From assembly GCA_026724425.1 (NCBI GenBank), contig JAIUCV010000004.1, forward strand, positions 7,388,001-7,452,000: a DNA stretch of 64,000 bases, given 5' to 3'. The notes below the pieces were generated by a model. The model did not search any database, had not been told where the DNA came from, and was given only the letters and a program-made list of their open reading frames with translations. A program made the position numbers and the translations under genes. The first letter of the stretch is position 1, and every line of letters begins with the position of its first letter. Below are positions 11,675 through 25,600 of this stretch, piece by piece. The DNA comes from Erythrophleum ivorense. Lineage: Eukaryota; Streptophyta; Magnoliopsida; Fabales; Fabaceae.

Positions 11675-12830
11675 TTAAATGTGCATGCTTTTGTACCTCG
11701 TTTGTTGGTGATAAGACGTATAGTTGTAATTGACTAATTGCTATAACGTCATAGTATATCAAGACTCGACTTGGCTTAGGAGATGATATGGCTAACTCTA
11801 ATTGAGGACCTTTTACACTATCAACAAAGAAGATTGAAAAATAAAGGTAATGACAATAAGAAATAGGATAAATTACGTAATTTTTTTAAAATTACATAGA
11901 ATTCATTTTTATTATTACAACTTAAATAAAATTTTCTTAAAATAAAAATAAAAATTAGAATAAAAAATATATTAATTTTTATTTTAAAAAAAATTTGTAT
12001 AATTTACTTTAAAAAAACAGTTAATATAATCTTATAACATTCAATATTTATTATACATCGCTATATAACATCTTACTTATTAACTTTTAGATTCTATATA
12101 TGGTATTCTACTAATTCATATGCTTTTATACATAAACCAAATAAAAAAGTCATTATTCACAATATTTTTATTTATGTAACAACATTTTTTTGGGTCTATA
12201 TGTATCACAAAAATGTAAAACATTATTACTAACCATTTTACTCTCAAAAGCAGCTCTTTTCAAATTTTTTTATAAAACGTTATTTTTATACAGTTTAAAT
12301 AGTATTTAGCACTCAGAAAATAGGTTTTTGAAAAGTCATAACATACTTTACAATGTATTGGTACAATATATACTATCCAATTTATGTTATTCTTATCTAG
12401 ACAAGAAAAAAATAGTAATCAAGTATTGATTGATTGGTTGGTTTTATGCCATTATATTATTGAAAGTTATACTTCCTTATATATATATGTATATATTATG
12501 GCAATTATTTACAGGATATCAATTTTAATACTATAAATTAATTTGAGGGAAATAAAATAAAGGAAAGATTGTGAAACATACAATAATTAATTTCGGAAGA
12601 AAAGCAATAAAGGGAAGAAATATAATGTCACTATATATATATGTATGTATAGGCCTTCGAATTAGTATAAAGTTATATTTTTGTCTCCTAATTTGTATAA
12701 ATTTTAATTTTATTCTTTACTTTTTAAAATTGTGTTAATGTATTTTCCACACTTAATTATGTAAGAATCTCTAATAAAATATTTTGACTAGATGAGTGTT
12801 AATAATTAACAAAAATTTCTAAGTTCAAAA

Positions 12831-12836
12831 CTCTCA

Positions 12837-12870
<34 letters not shown>
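12831..12870. repeat. Compound (CT)n(AT)n microsatellite
   Basis: A run of CT dinucleotides passes directly into about eight AT dinucleotides. Confidence 0.95.
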
Positions 12871-12930
12871 GAAAATAAAATTAGGATTAAACTTATTTAT
12901 AATTTTTTATATCTTTACTATTATATTTTT

Positions 12931-13078
12931 TAATTAAAATATGATAAGTGTATAATTCTCTATTAATAATAATATGATAAATATATGATTTAATTAGAAA
13001 TCATATAATTATTTACAGAAATTATATATTTATCATATTATTATTAAAAAATTATATATTTATATCATATTTTGATTA
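12931..13078. repeat. Imperfect palindrome, MITE-like, copy 1
   Basis: The left arm (about 12931-12993) and the right arm (about 13018-13078) are near reverse complements. Both contain TAATAATAATATGATAAATATAT in one or other orientation, and the outer ends are AATTAAAATATGA and TCATATTTTGATT. A related unit follows at about 13211-13345. The family is not identified. Confidence 0.6.
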
Positions 13079-13210
13079 GAGAATGTGACAATAAAGATTA
13101 CATAGTTAAACTAAGGAAAATATTGATAACATTTTAAAAGATGAAAATAAAAAAAATAGATGAAAATAAAAGTAAGACCAATTTTATATCTAATCTTTTA
13201 TATTATTATC

Positions 13211-13345
13211 ATGTTTTTTAATCAAAATATAACCGTGTTTAATTTTTTAATAATACTAAAAGGTATGTATGATTTAATTAAGAATTAAATAATTATCTAC
13301 AAAAATTATATATCTACCATATTATTATTAGAGAGCATAATGTAA
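13211..13345. repeat. Imperfect palindrome, MITE-like, copy 2
   Basis: It resembles 12931-13078 (AATCAAAATATAAC ... ATGATTTAATTA ... CCATATTATTATTAGAG) but is more diverged. Two neighbouring copies suggest repeated insertion or an old tandem duplication. Confidence 0.45.
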
Positions 13346-13439
13346 CTATGCAGATATAAATAATTACGTATAAATAATTTTTCATTTTCGCCGTACGCGT
13401 TGAGCGCACGCGCCATAAGTTAAACGATGCAACCGTTGC

Positions 13440-13601
13440 TGTAAATATTGCAAATATCTAGGGGGAACAGACCATGTTCGCCAAAACGGGTGGTGTCCAC
13501 TCCTTTCCCTTGAGTTCGTCTGTTACCAAAACCTCCTTCTCCTTTTAAACTCCTTCCTTCCCTTTCCCTTTGCCCGCTCAACCTTCATTTCACAATTCAC
13601 C
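13440..13601 (+). promoter_or_regulatory. IGPS 5' flank and leader
   Basis: This GC-richer stretch directly before the ATG has a pyrimidine-rich run (about 13505-13570, CTCCTTCCTTCCC-like) typical of plant core promoters or leaders. No convincing TATA box is visible, which would fit a housekeeping gene. The transcription start is not determined. Confidence 0.4.
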
Positions 13602-16600
13602 ATGGAGTCTCAGCTTTCTCTCAAGGTTACGTTTCAGACTGTCCCATCCCTCTCTTCCAGAACCCCAAACTGGATTCCGCCCCCAGCTCAAGTTAATGCG
13701 TGCAGACGAAACTCATTTCCCGCTTTCTCTGTTCGATCACAGGTGAAATTTTCTTCAAAACTGATTATTTATTAATTAATTATTTTTTTCTCGAGGTTCA
13801 TTAATCTTAGACTATGGTTAGGTGAGTTGGGTTAGTGGGAGTTTGCTGAAAATTGAGAGAGAAACAGGATTCAACTTCAATCTGAGTGAAATAGTACGGA
13901 ATATTATGTAAGGAGGGAAACCAGTTGTCTCTAAGACGTAATCTCAATGGATAGAAGTTGTGTTGATGAAAATTCTTGCTATGATATCTGCGTTGGGTTT
14001 AACTAATTAATGTTCAAATTGATTGAATTCTAACTCATATCATGTTCGGTACGACTTTGATTGCAATGTTATCTGCATTGGGGTTTAGACCATAACTTCT
14101 CTTTATCATTTTATTTTATCTCATTGTGTATTAATGTGGACACTTTCTTTCATATATTTATCATTTCTCTTAGTTTCCATATCTCCTTCGCAATAGAGTA
14201 TGATGATATGATACTTTTGTAAAATTAATATTTGACTTCATTTTTAGCGTAACAGTGCAATATTTATATAATGAGGAAACCTAGTGGTTATTCTATACTC
14301 TAAGCTTATGTTGTGTTCTGGTTCCTTTTCTTAGACGGGGTCAACTGATATTTCGCCTGCAGTAGCCACATCTAGTGAATCTTGGGCAGATGCTCTCAAA
14401 ATTAAAGAGTGGGAAGTGAGCATGTTCCAAGACGAAGTTGCTGCCAGCCAAGGTATAAGAATAAGGAGAAGACCGCCAACTGGTCCCCCTTTGCATTATG
14501 TAGGACCCTTTGAATTCCGGTTGCAGAATGAGGGCAATACCCCTCGTAACATTTTGGAAGAGATTATATGGCACAAGGACACAGAAGTCGCAAAAGTACT
14601 ATGATTGATTGGTGTTGTTCTTTAATTTACTTGAATATATATTTTTCATAAAATAAACTTCCTGTATCTGTGAATTATTTGATTGTCAGCTGAAAGAGAG
14701 AATGCCTCTCAATATACTGAAGAAAGCCCTTGAAAATGCTCCTGCTGCCAGGGATTTCATTGGTTCTTTAAGGGCAGCCAATGAACGAACTGGACTTCCA
14801 GGATTGATAGCTGAAGTGAAGAAAGCTTCACCAAGTAGAGGTGTCTTGAGAGAGGACTTCGATCCAGTAAGTCTGTCTTCCTTTTAGCCCTGTTCTGTTT
14901 TTGTCTATGATTATGATTTCTCAACTTTTTTTAACAATGTGTGGAGTTGTTATTAATGCCAGTGTGAATTGTTATGTCAACTAGCTGGCACCATTGTTTC
15001 AACTTGTTTTCAATCTTATATTTTCATTTGGCTTCCTAGAATCTACATGTTACAGCATACATACTTGATGTAAAGTGATGTTTGCATGGATAAGTTTTAT
15101 ATAATTTCTTACTTAAAATCAGTTTCACCTTTTCTGTGCATCTTAAGCTGTTTTTCATGCCTCCTTCCCTTTATTGGTTTTTCTCTCGTGCTTTGCAATG
15201 CCCATGAAAATTAATTCTTGCTGCCCCCTTCTGTGGGCTCCCTGTTTGCGATTACTGTAGTTATTGCATTAATAAAGTCAATGTTGTAGTTTTTATTCTT
15301 TTTCTGCTTCCATTCACCCAATTTGAACAGGTTTGTAATCTATATTTTCTTTGCTTCTCTGTCATTTCTTTTGTACTTGATTTTTTTTTTATTTTTTTGG
15401 TAATTTTTAGTAGTATACCACCCTGCTAAAACAACCATCTATCATATGAGTATGAAAAGTTTACTCAAACAGTCGAGCCTATCTGTATTATACCTGTTCT
15501 CTTGATAGCTTGATTGTTTCTCATAAAATTATTTATAAAACTGGTCATAGTTCATGGTTTCAAAAGAATGATTGCTTCAAAGTAAGGACCTAGTCTGAAT
15601 TTATTGTTTCAATAAGATTTCTTATTTTCTCATTAAATGGAGTATTTGATCTCCTAGTATTTTCATTACTTTACCTACTAAGCACCTTAAGTAATGGGCA
15701 TTGAGCAATAACTACCCCAGCCCTCTGGTTTGTTTGTTATTTTCTCTTCATGCTATATGTCTTTATTCCAGAGGTTCTTTATGATAGGTTGAAATAGCTC
15801 AAGCTTATGAAAAAGGTGGAGCAGCTTGTCTAAGTGTTTTGACAGATGAAAAGTATTTTAAGGTAAACAAACTAACTTTTATTTTGTCAGAATCTCCTTA
15901 CAACTTGATTGTTGCCAAGTGATATTTGGTTTGGTTGATAAGCTGGTGATATTGCAGCTAAATGATTGCTCTCTCTAACATGCTTTTGGTCTTGTCAATA
16001 TAGGGAGGCTTTGAAAATCTTGAGTTGATAAGGAAGGCTGGAGTAAAGGTCTACTCTCTGAATTGTGTTGCTTTTTGATATTGGGTTTATTCTATTATCT
16101 GAAGCTTGGTGTAGACCATGTATCTAATTGCCTAAAAATATGCAGTGCCCTTTGTTGTGCAAAGAATTCATCATAGATGCATGGCAGCTCTATTATGCTC
16201 GAACTAAAGGTGCAGATGCAGTTCTTCTTATTGCTGCTGTTTTGCCGGATCTTGACATCAATTACATGATTAAGATATGCAAGATACTTGGACTGACTGC
16301 ACTTGTTGAGGTAGAATTGTTGCTTCTGTGTTTGTTCTGTTTCTTATATTTGGCATAATTTTGTTTGCTGAAACTTAGCAGATTTGTGGTAAAACTCCAG
16401 TATTTTGACACACAAATCTGAAATCTGTCACTTACCACTTTACATTGACAAATATATCTGAATCTCTTTATAGATGAGCTCTATGCTAATTGTGACAAAG
16501 ACCTTTCCACTTCCCTAAGATGCCTTTTAATTCATTTAGACTACTAAAAAACTACACACATACCAGTGTTATAATATAGAGTCTACCCAAACAGGGGCAG

Positions 16601-19600
16601 AGGCAGAACTTTTTCCTTGATATAATACACAATATGTGTTTTTTTTTTTTAAATATAGAACTATTATACAATACAGATATACCATATTAGAGAGATCTAA
16701 CATTTAACATGATATAAATGTATAGAATAGAATATATAGCTATTATTATAAGAAAAGATAATATATTGTATTCAAATAAGTTATGTTAATAGTGGGACGT
16801 GATGTGTGCAGCCATGACTGTTCAGACAATGCCACAATGTGCAACAAAAAAGGAGTATACGTCCTAAGTAGGCCTCATTTCATATCATTTTATCCAACTT
16901 ATTGGTTAACTTTCTATGATTTATAAAACTAATTTCAACTAAAACCATAAAATCTTCTGATAATTTGATAACCATAATAAAGTAAGGCAATTTATGAAAT
17001 TTGTTTGTGAGGAGAAAGTGAAGATTGGTAGAGACAGGGAAAATGCAAAGAACAAGTTGAAAAGCCTTAAATAACAAAAGAAAAAAAATACCTTAATAAA
17101 AGCTAACAAGTGTGATTGTGAATTTCAAATGAGTGAAGAATGAGAAAATGAAAAGAAAATAAACAAAAAAGATTGAGATAGTGGTGAACTTGGTGATTAT
17201 AGTGGTGAACTTGGTGATTCTCTATCTTTCTCATTTAGTCTTCGACATGGAAGTGGAAGGAGAGGTCTTTTTGTTTTTTAGTTTTAAACTTACCTATAAC
17301 TAAATTAGAGTATGGGAGTTTCTTGAATTTTTTTTTTCTTTTCTAATTTTATTATTCTTGAAAACTTATAATTGTTAAAGTAAAATATTTTTCATAAGGA
17401 GTAAGTAACAATCAATAATGTATTGTCATTTAATTCAATTTAATGTAAAGATCATGTACTAACTTCAATTTTTTGGGGCATCATATGTGAATTATATTTA
17501 CTTAAGGGGGCCATACTAAAATTTTTCCATATAGAATACACGTTTTCAAAAAATTCAGGGGGGGGCCAGGGCTCCCCTGTTCTCCCCTGAATGTGTCACT
17601 TTACCCAAAAATTCCTCCAATACATATTCTATGAACAACAATATAATTTCTTGCACAGTAGTCTTAACTCTCAACAAATTTGAATATTAATGAAAATTTT
17701 TTAACTTCCTGGTATCCTATGTTTGATATGAATTTATTCTTGAAGCCAATTTTTGAGCTTATCCCATGTTTAGTATGACCTTGTTCCTGGAGTTGGCTAT
17801 TTTGAGTTTTTCTTTATGTAGCTTTATGCTCTGAGCTTCTTCTGTTTAAGGATTCTGTCCTTAAAAAGCGAGAATAGGGTATATTGCATTTGTAACCAGG
17901 GATATAAATTATAGATTTATTTTTAAACTGAAACTACATTCCTTTGTATATGGCCAAAAGAAAATGTTCCTTGTAAGAGTGCTAGCTCATTTGATTTCTT
18001 AATCCGTTGTCTTTAAAGCCACCATCATTAAATTTATCATGTCTCAAATGCCAATTTATTCTTTTGGGAAAAAGGGCCTTCTGGTTAGATTAATATGAAA
18101 GGATATATAAAGCAGGTGTCTCAAAACCGCTTTGATAATTTCTTTCTATAAAAGATTCAATGTTAAATTGGTGATTTATGCTTCAAGTTATTCTTCTCTT
18201 TTGGCCCCCGGTTTTCTATGAAGGATTTGGAGAGAGTAAGATTCAAGTAAACTTTTGAAGTTACATCTGATTTTTTTTGAGATTTTACCTCTTTGACTAT
18301 GCTTATGATGGAGTGAGACCTAAACTGATTAGCTTTAGTCAGGACCTCGAATTTGAATGATTTATAATTTTGCTATCCGTGCCTATCTCAATCCTTATAT
18401 CATAATACAAATGTCCTTAATTCAATTTGCTTAAATCCCTAAATGTGTATGACATGTTTTTTAGTTGTGCTACTGCCAACTCATAATCTTGGGTCTGTTG
18501 CAAGTTCATTCCTTTATTTGATGATGACCAAGGGAAAAATCTGTTTATTTTGAAGCTTTATGTTATTTGCCCCCAGGTGCATGATGAGAAGGAATTTGAC
18601 CGTGTTCTTGGAATAGAGGGGATTGAGCTTATTGGCATCAATAATCGTAATCTTGGTATGCCTTCTCGCTGTCTCTTAATAAAACAGTTATGGTCTTTCT
18701 GTTGCTTCTTTCTTTAAAGATAAAGGTTACTGTTATTCTCTAGGATAATTATCCCTTATTCTTATTTAGAGATTAGGATATCAGTTATTGTTAGTTGGAG
18801 ATTGGTATATCAGTTTATTGTTATCTAGAGATCAGGATGCAAGTCTTGTAGTTTATTTTCTGTTTTCTGTATATCATAGTAGTAGAGAGTAGGAGGTTGC
18901 TTTAGTAATAAGCCTTCTTGCCCACCGAGTCTCTAATTCAACCTTGAATGTCGACATAGTATCAGAGATTTCACTACCAAGTCTTCTTTTTCTGATAGGT
19001 TGTTCATTGTTTGTTGAAATCTGTCACTAGTTGCTCATCACAAACATTGTTGAAGCCTGTGGTCATTGTGCAACTAAGAGTTGTTTGTTTTGATGAACTT
19101 TCTCCTTGTTCAATTTAGCTGTATGGTCATTGTTTGAGCGCAAGTTGTTTGCTGGTGGAGCTCATTGTTCTTTGATCGATTAGTTGTTCATTGAACCTGT
19201 TGTATCTTGTTGGTTGAGCTCGTTACAAGTTGTGGTTCATGGAGCTCACCAAGTTACATGTTCTGAAGTGTTTGTTGAAAGGGGCAGTTATTTTAACAAG
19301 GGGAAGCTTATATAGTATTTAATTTGTGGGGGAGTGTTGAAAAACTTATTGAAGTATTGTTGGATAAATGCTACAGCTTGAGGGGGAAATGTTAAAGAAA
19401 AAGGATACTGTTATACTCTAGGATAATTATTCCTTATGATTATCCAGAGATTAAGGATATTTGAAGAAAATAAGAGAGGAAGACACTGAAATTTTCTCTG
19501 TTATTCACATAAACCAGTGGCTACACATTTAAGGAAGAAGGCTCCAGTGAGCCGTTACAAGAGAGGGCAAAAAGGAAACAAAATACAAGGAATAGATGGA

Positions 19601-22600
19601 GGATTATACGAAAAAAATTAAAATGGAAACAATGGGAAAAGGGCTGATTTTTAATCCCATAAAATTGGGAATTAAACGACCGCTGAATACACGAGTTAAA
19701 TGCACTAAAATATTTGAATAGCAAACAAGAATAATCAACCATAAATGGCAACGGCTAGGAGAGTAAATCAGGAAATATTTGAGCAGGAATTAAAAGACAG
19801 CCAAATACACAAGTTAAATGCACCAAAATATTCAAACAGCAAATAAGAATAATCAACCATAAATGACAACGGCTGGGAGAGTAAATGGGTCAGATCTCAT
19901 AATAAACAACACTCCCCTTAAGATGGGGAGTAGATGTTAATTATCTCTAGCTTGACTAAGTTCTTCAAATTTGACCGTAATGAGAGCTTTAGTAAGCATG
20001 TCAGCAACTCGAAGGCCAGTAGGAATATACGATAGTGAAAAGAGGCCATTATCCAATTTTTCTTTTATGAATGACAATCTATTTCAACATGTTTGGTTCT
20101 ATCATAGTGAATGAGATTCTTTGGTACATTGATAGCAGCTAAATTGTCACAAAAAATTCTCATGGTCAGTCACAGTTAATTTTTAATTCTCCAAGTATTC
20201 TTTGAATCCATAATCCCTCAAATATACCTTAAGTTAAGGCCCTATACTCAGCCCCGGCACTACTTCTTGCAACTACAGATTGTTTCTTACTTCTCCATGT
20301 GACTAGATTTCTCCAGACAAAGTTGTAGTAACTAGTGGTTGACCTTTTGTTGGTAATAGATGTGGCCCAATTTGCATCTATTTGAACATCTCTTTTAGAA
20401 TTTTTCATGAAGAAGATACCCTTGCTTGGGGTCATTTTTAAATAAGTAGCCTTAAGGTGGGCATAAGTTGGTTTGCTTATGAATTGGTTGATGAGACTGA
20501 TAGGAAAGCTTACGTCAGGCCTAGTGTGGGCTAGTTAGATTAGTTTGCCCACTAGTTTTTAGTACTTTTCAATGTCAATAAGAGGACTATTTTGTATGAA
20601 TTTTGCTTTGTAATCGGCTTCAACAGGGGACTCTGCTGGTTTGCACCCCTAGCATCCTAGTCTCAATAAGGAGATCCAATGTGTACTTTCTTTGGGAGAT
20701 GACAATGGCTTCCTTAGATCTAGCAACTTCCATCCCAAGGAAATATTTTAGTGTCCTAAGGTCTTTGATCTCAAATTGTTGAGCAAGGGCCTTTTTAGGT
20801 TACAAATCTCTTCAACAAAGTCACCTGTGACAATGATATTATCTACATACACAATAATAGGTCTTTTGGTTGGAGGATGTAAACGTGGCAAGAGTGTAAA
20901 AAGTGGAGAGATGGGGGTAGGTAAAAGAGAAAATGACTCTTTTACTTTTACTTTTAAAAAAGTGATTTGATAATTAAAATAGTGATTTGATGGATAGAAT
21001 AATAATTACAAGGGTATAATAGACATTACATAAGTTGTGTAAATGGAATGTAATCACATTGCGGCAAACCAAACGAGGTGTAACAATAGAACTTTTCCAT
21101 CAGTCGTATGATTGTTTAAGGCTTGACCTTGAAAGCTATAGTGAACATAGTATGATTAGCTTGACCTTGAAGGTACCCTTGGTTTTTGACAATTATAGTG
21201 AATCTCTCAAATCATGCTCTAGGAGATTGTTTAAGGCCATAGAAAGATTTTTTAAACTTACATACTTTATCAATTTTTTTGTGTCAAAACTAGGAAGTAT
21301 GGTCATGTAAACATCTTCTTCCAAGTTACCATTTAGAAAGGCGTTTTAAATATCAGGTTAGTGCAAAGGCCAATAAATGTTAGCAACAAGAGATAATAAA
21401 ATTTTTATGGAATTAAATTTGGTCACAGGAGCAAAGATTTCTTGGTAATCAATTCCATAGGTTTGGGTGAACCCTTCTGCTGGCCTTATACCTAATTATG
21501 CTTCCATCAACATTGTACTTGATGTTGAAAATCCATTTGTATCCTACCACTTTCTTACCTTTGGAAGGTCCACAATATCCCAAGTGCCATTCTTTTGAAG
21601 GGCATTTATTTCCTCATTGACAGCAAGTCTCCACTTTTCTTGTTTGAGAGCTTCATGAACATCTTGAGGAACCTTTTCATTGGAAATCTCAGCAATAAAA
21701 GCTTGGTAAGACAATGAAAGTTTATTGTAGGGAATAAAATTCCCAATGGGGTGTTTAGTACAAGTTCTTACACCTTTTCTTTGTGCAATAGGCACATCTA
21801 AATCATAATCCAAATCATTAGGTGATGGAGACCAAGGTAATATGGAATGCTAAAGTCTCATATTGGGTAGTATAGGATGCTCAATGAGGCACTTAAGGAA
21901 GGTGATTCTCCTACCTTAAAAGTTAGTTGTTGGGAGAGGGTTCCTCATTTTGCTTAAATGCCCATCCTTAGGTTGAGGAGCTATACCTGTGCCTTGACTT
22001 GCATCAATGTCTTTGTTTGGACCAGCATAAGAGGTGCTTTGCTGAAGGTTTGGAATGGTCTTAGTCTCATGGGCCTTCTTCCTTCTAGTATAGATGATAA
22101 TATCCTTTTGATTTTTCTCATTTTGACCATGGTCAGTTTTGGGTTCATCAGGGCCAGAAATGGGACTATTGTCACTGTTATTTCTATCCTCCTCAGGCGT
22201 GGGAATAGTAGGAGCAGTACCAGGGCAGAAATGGTGATGGGGTCATGGAGTTGGATGTGGGAATCAATAGAGAGGCTCCACTCCTTATGACAATTAGTGT
22301 TCTTCCACTAAATGGATGCCTTAGAGAAATAAGGTTGATTTTCAAAGAAAGTGACGTCTTTAGTGACAATAAATTTCCTTAAGGTGGGAGAGACACATGC
22401 GTACCTCTTTTGATTTGGGGAATACCCAACAAAAACAAATTTGATAGCCCTCGGGTCAAGTTTATTTGTGCCGTGCAAGTGAACAGAGGCTTTGCATCCA
22501 AACACTTTAAGGGGTAGAGAGTTGATAATTTGAGTGTGTGGGAATACTTTGAGAAGGGCAGTGCAAGGAACTTGATAGTTTAAAGCTTTAGTGGGCATCC

Positions 22601-25600
22601 TATTGATAAGGTATGCTAAAGTTAAAATGGCTTCCCCCCATAGAGCTTTTGGAATGTGAGTGGTAAACATGAGAAATTTAGCTACTTCAAGAAAGTGCTT
22701 ATTTTTTCTTTCAGTAAGATCATTTTGTTGAGGGGTATAGATGCAAGAGCTTTGATGTTGGATACCATTTTTAGCTAAATAAGTACCAAGATAGTTATTA
22801 AAATATTCCTTGTCATTTTCTGAGTGAAGGAGTTTAATAGGAGTTTGAGATTGAGTTAGAATAAAATGGTTGAAATTTTTAAAAGCAGTTGGTGCCTTAG
22901 ACTTCTCTTTCATTAAGTATACCTACATAGCTCTTGTGTGGTCATCCACAAAGGCAATAAACCATTTGACCCTTGAATGTCTTTGAACTTTTGATTGACC
23001 CCAAACATTACTATGGATGAGTTGGAAGGGACAAGTAGGTTTATGACTTTGTGGCTGATAATTGGATTTGACATGCTTAGCAAATTGGCAAATTTCTTAT
23101 TCAAAATCATTTGATTCTTTATTGAATAGTTCAGGATACTAGCGTTTCTTGTATTGCACATTAGGATGTCCTAGGCGATAGTGCCATAGCAGCAAATCAG
23201 TACTTTTGGCACTATACCCAGTTTTATTATGAGATGTCATGCCTGTGAGGTAAAGAACATCAACTTCCTTTGCATTGCCAATCATTCTCTTGGATGCTAG
23301 TGAAAAATGCATTCACCATTCACAAAATTAGCAATACACTTGTTATCTTTTAGGACTTTACTAATGGATAGTAAATTGCATTGAAGACTAGGAACTAAAA
23401 GCACATTTTTTAGGAGCAAGTGATCTGATATTCTGATGGTACCAAAACCCAAGACATGAGTAGGAGTTCCATCAGCAATTTTCACCTTGAAGGGTGTAGT
23501 GCATAGGTAAATATGATCAAATAAAGATGAGCCATTAGTCACATGGTCTGATGCTTCTGAATCAACTACCTATGTATGATTATTTATCATGCTAGTGCTC
23601 AAGGCAAAGGGTTTACCTGACTGGGCAATGTTCCCAGAGTAATGGCTGTTCTTAGGAGGTTCACTAGTAGTGGTTCTTACAAATAATTTTTGTAGAAGGT
23701 CCAGCTACTCACAGCTAAAGAGAGAAGGATCTTTCAATTGGGCAGTTTCTGTTGTAGCATTGTACCCATTGGCTTCACTCTTACGTTGGCCTTTCAGATT
23801 TGTAGGCTTACCATAGAGTTTTCAGCACCTTTCTTTAGTATGCCTAGGTTTCTGGCAGTGTTCACACCATAGCCTGTTGTCCCCCTTCTGTTTATTGATA
23901 AAATTTTGTCTTGGAGGGCCATGGATAGCTAGGCCAGTGGGCTCAACACTGGTTTGGGTATTTTGAGTCCCAGGAAGCAATTTCTTACAGCTTCTTCCTT
24001 CTTACTTCTGAAATTGCTTCATGAAGAGTAGGAAAAGGCTTGATTCCCATGATCCTACCACGCATCTCTTCATACTTGTCATTAAGGCCAAATAGGAACT
24101 TGAAGGTCCTCTTCCTCTCAACAATTTGTCTATAATTGGTAGCGTCTTCGTTACAGTTCCAAGTAGTTGTGTCAAAAACATCAAGTTGCTACCAATGTTT
24201 GTTGAGAACGGAGGCATATTGTATCATGGTTAACTCTCCTTGCCTCAAGTCATGAAGCACTCTTTCAATTTCAAATAACTCTTTTAGTATTTTACCTTGT
24301 GGAGTAGGTTTCATGGGCTGCTTCCCAAATATCTTTGGTGGTTTTTAGGAGAATGAAATTTTCACCAATATTGAGTGTCATGGAATTGATTAACTATGAC
24401 ATCACCATATTATTCTCCGCATCTCAAACCAAGAATTTTGGATCAGAGGGACTAGGTTGAGGTGTGGCTCCAGTGAAGTAGCCATATTTTCCTTTACCCT
24501 TTACATGCATGAAGACACTAGAAAACCACTGTCTGTAATCATTTCCGTTGAGTCTATGTCCAATAATTATCACTGGTGACTCAGAGCTGGGATTGGAAGG
24601 CAACGCACCACTAGCAGGATCCCCAGCAGTATTAGGGTTGCCAATGGTGGTGCTTGAAGCCGAGGTGTTTTTCTGATCACTGGTTTCAGCATTCAGGGCT
24701 CACATTTGACCAAATACAATAGTTGGACATGGCTCTGATACCATGAAGAAAATAAGGGAGGAATATACTGAAATTTTCTGTTATTCACATAAACCAGTGG
24801 CTACAGATTTAAAGAAGAAGGTTCCAGTGAGCTGTAAGAAGAGAGAGCAAAAAGAAAACAAACTACAAGGAATAAATGGAAGATTACACGGAAAAATTAA
24901 AAAGGAAACAATTGGAAAAGGGCTGACTTCTATTCCCTTAAAATCAGGAATTAAAAGACAGCCGAATACACGAGTTAAATGCACTAATATACTTGAACAG
25001 AAGCCAAGAATAATCAATGCTAGGAGAGTATATGGGTCAGATCTCATAATAAACAATAGTTGTCATTGCCTGAAGATTAGCATATCATTTGCCATTATCT
25101 AAAGATTTGGATATGGGTCTTGTAGTTAATTTTCTCTTGTGTGTGTTTATCATTATCTTCTCTAATAGTAGTATGTATAGGGGAGGAGGCTGCTATCAGT
25201 AAGAAGTCTTCTTGTTTAGTTAGTTTCTGTTTTAACCATGAAACTGTGAGCCCTTTCATTTGTTACTATGTGAAGTCCTGCTTCTACAGTTATGTTATCG
25301 ATGAGAGCATAAATGCAGTGTTTCTTTCGTCTTGCTCTGTTTCTGTGTGTCTTCTACAGTTATGTTATCGATGAGAACATAAATGCAGTGTTTCTTTCTC
25401 CTTGCTCTGTTTCTGTGTGTGTTTGTGTGTGTGCATGCACGCGCGCTTGTGTTTCGGTTCACAGTAGGGGTTCCTATATGTTTGAATAGTGAGCGTGTGA
25501 TGGTTAGGTTAAAATAAGTGTGTTATTCACCAGTGGGTTGGGTTTGTATGAATTGTACTAACCCTTGTACCTGATTGAATTTATAAGTTGACTCATAGGG

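Larger units (their letters stand above)
11680..13380. other. AT-rich intergenic DNA upstream of IGPS
   Basis: No gene is recognised. It contains a (CT)n(AT)n microsatellite at about 12831-12870 and two related stem-loop repeats (12931-13078 and about 13211-13345), listed separately. Confidence 0.5.
19462..25058 (-). mobile_element. Copia-B: antisense Ty1/copia element in IGPS intron 7
   Basis: Two LTRs (19462-19911, 24744-about 25058) flank gag-protease-integrase-RT-RNase H read on -. The primer-binding site lies at 24731-24743 and the polypurine tract at about 19912-19930. LTR ends on - are TGTT...TTCA. The 5 bases outside the element (ATATT left; ATAGT right if the right LTR ends at 25055) match at four of five, so the duplication is only probable. 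All genes are broken. Lying antisense to IGPS, it does not offer its sense-strand polyadenylation signal to the host transcript, which may help explain why it is tolerated. Confidence 0.9.
18711..25248 (+). mobile_element. TRIM-like mini LTR retrotransposon, split by Copia-B
   Basis: Two related repeats of about 245-260 bp (18711-18956; 19390-19461 plus about 25059-25248) flank a non-coding interior of about 430 bp. A primer-binding-like TAGTATCAGAGA follows the first repeat, and GAGGGGGAAA, a polypurine tract, precedes the second, which starts TGTTAAAG. Without the inserted copia the element is about 0.94 kb, in the TRIM size range. No 5S rRNA-like segment is visible, so it is not evidently Cassandra. 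An LTR-deleted copia derivative is the alternative. Confidence 0.72.

Noticed and set aside
24743..25102. 119-codon frame on + at the Copia-B 5' LTR
   Set aside because: The frame spans an LTR that is read on - and has no coding role.
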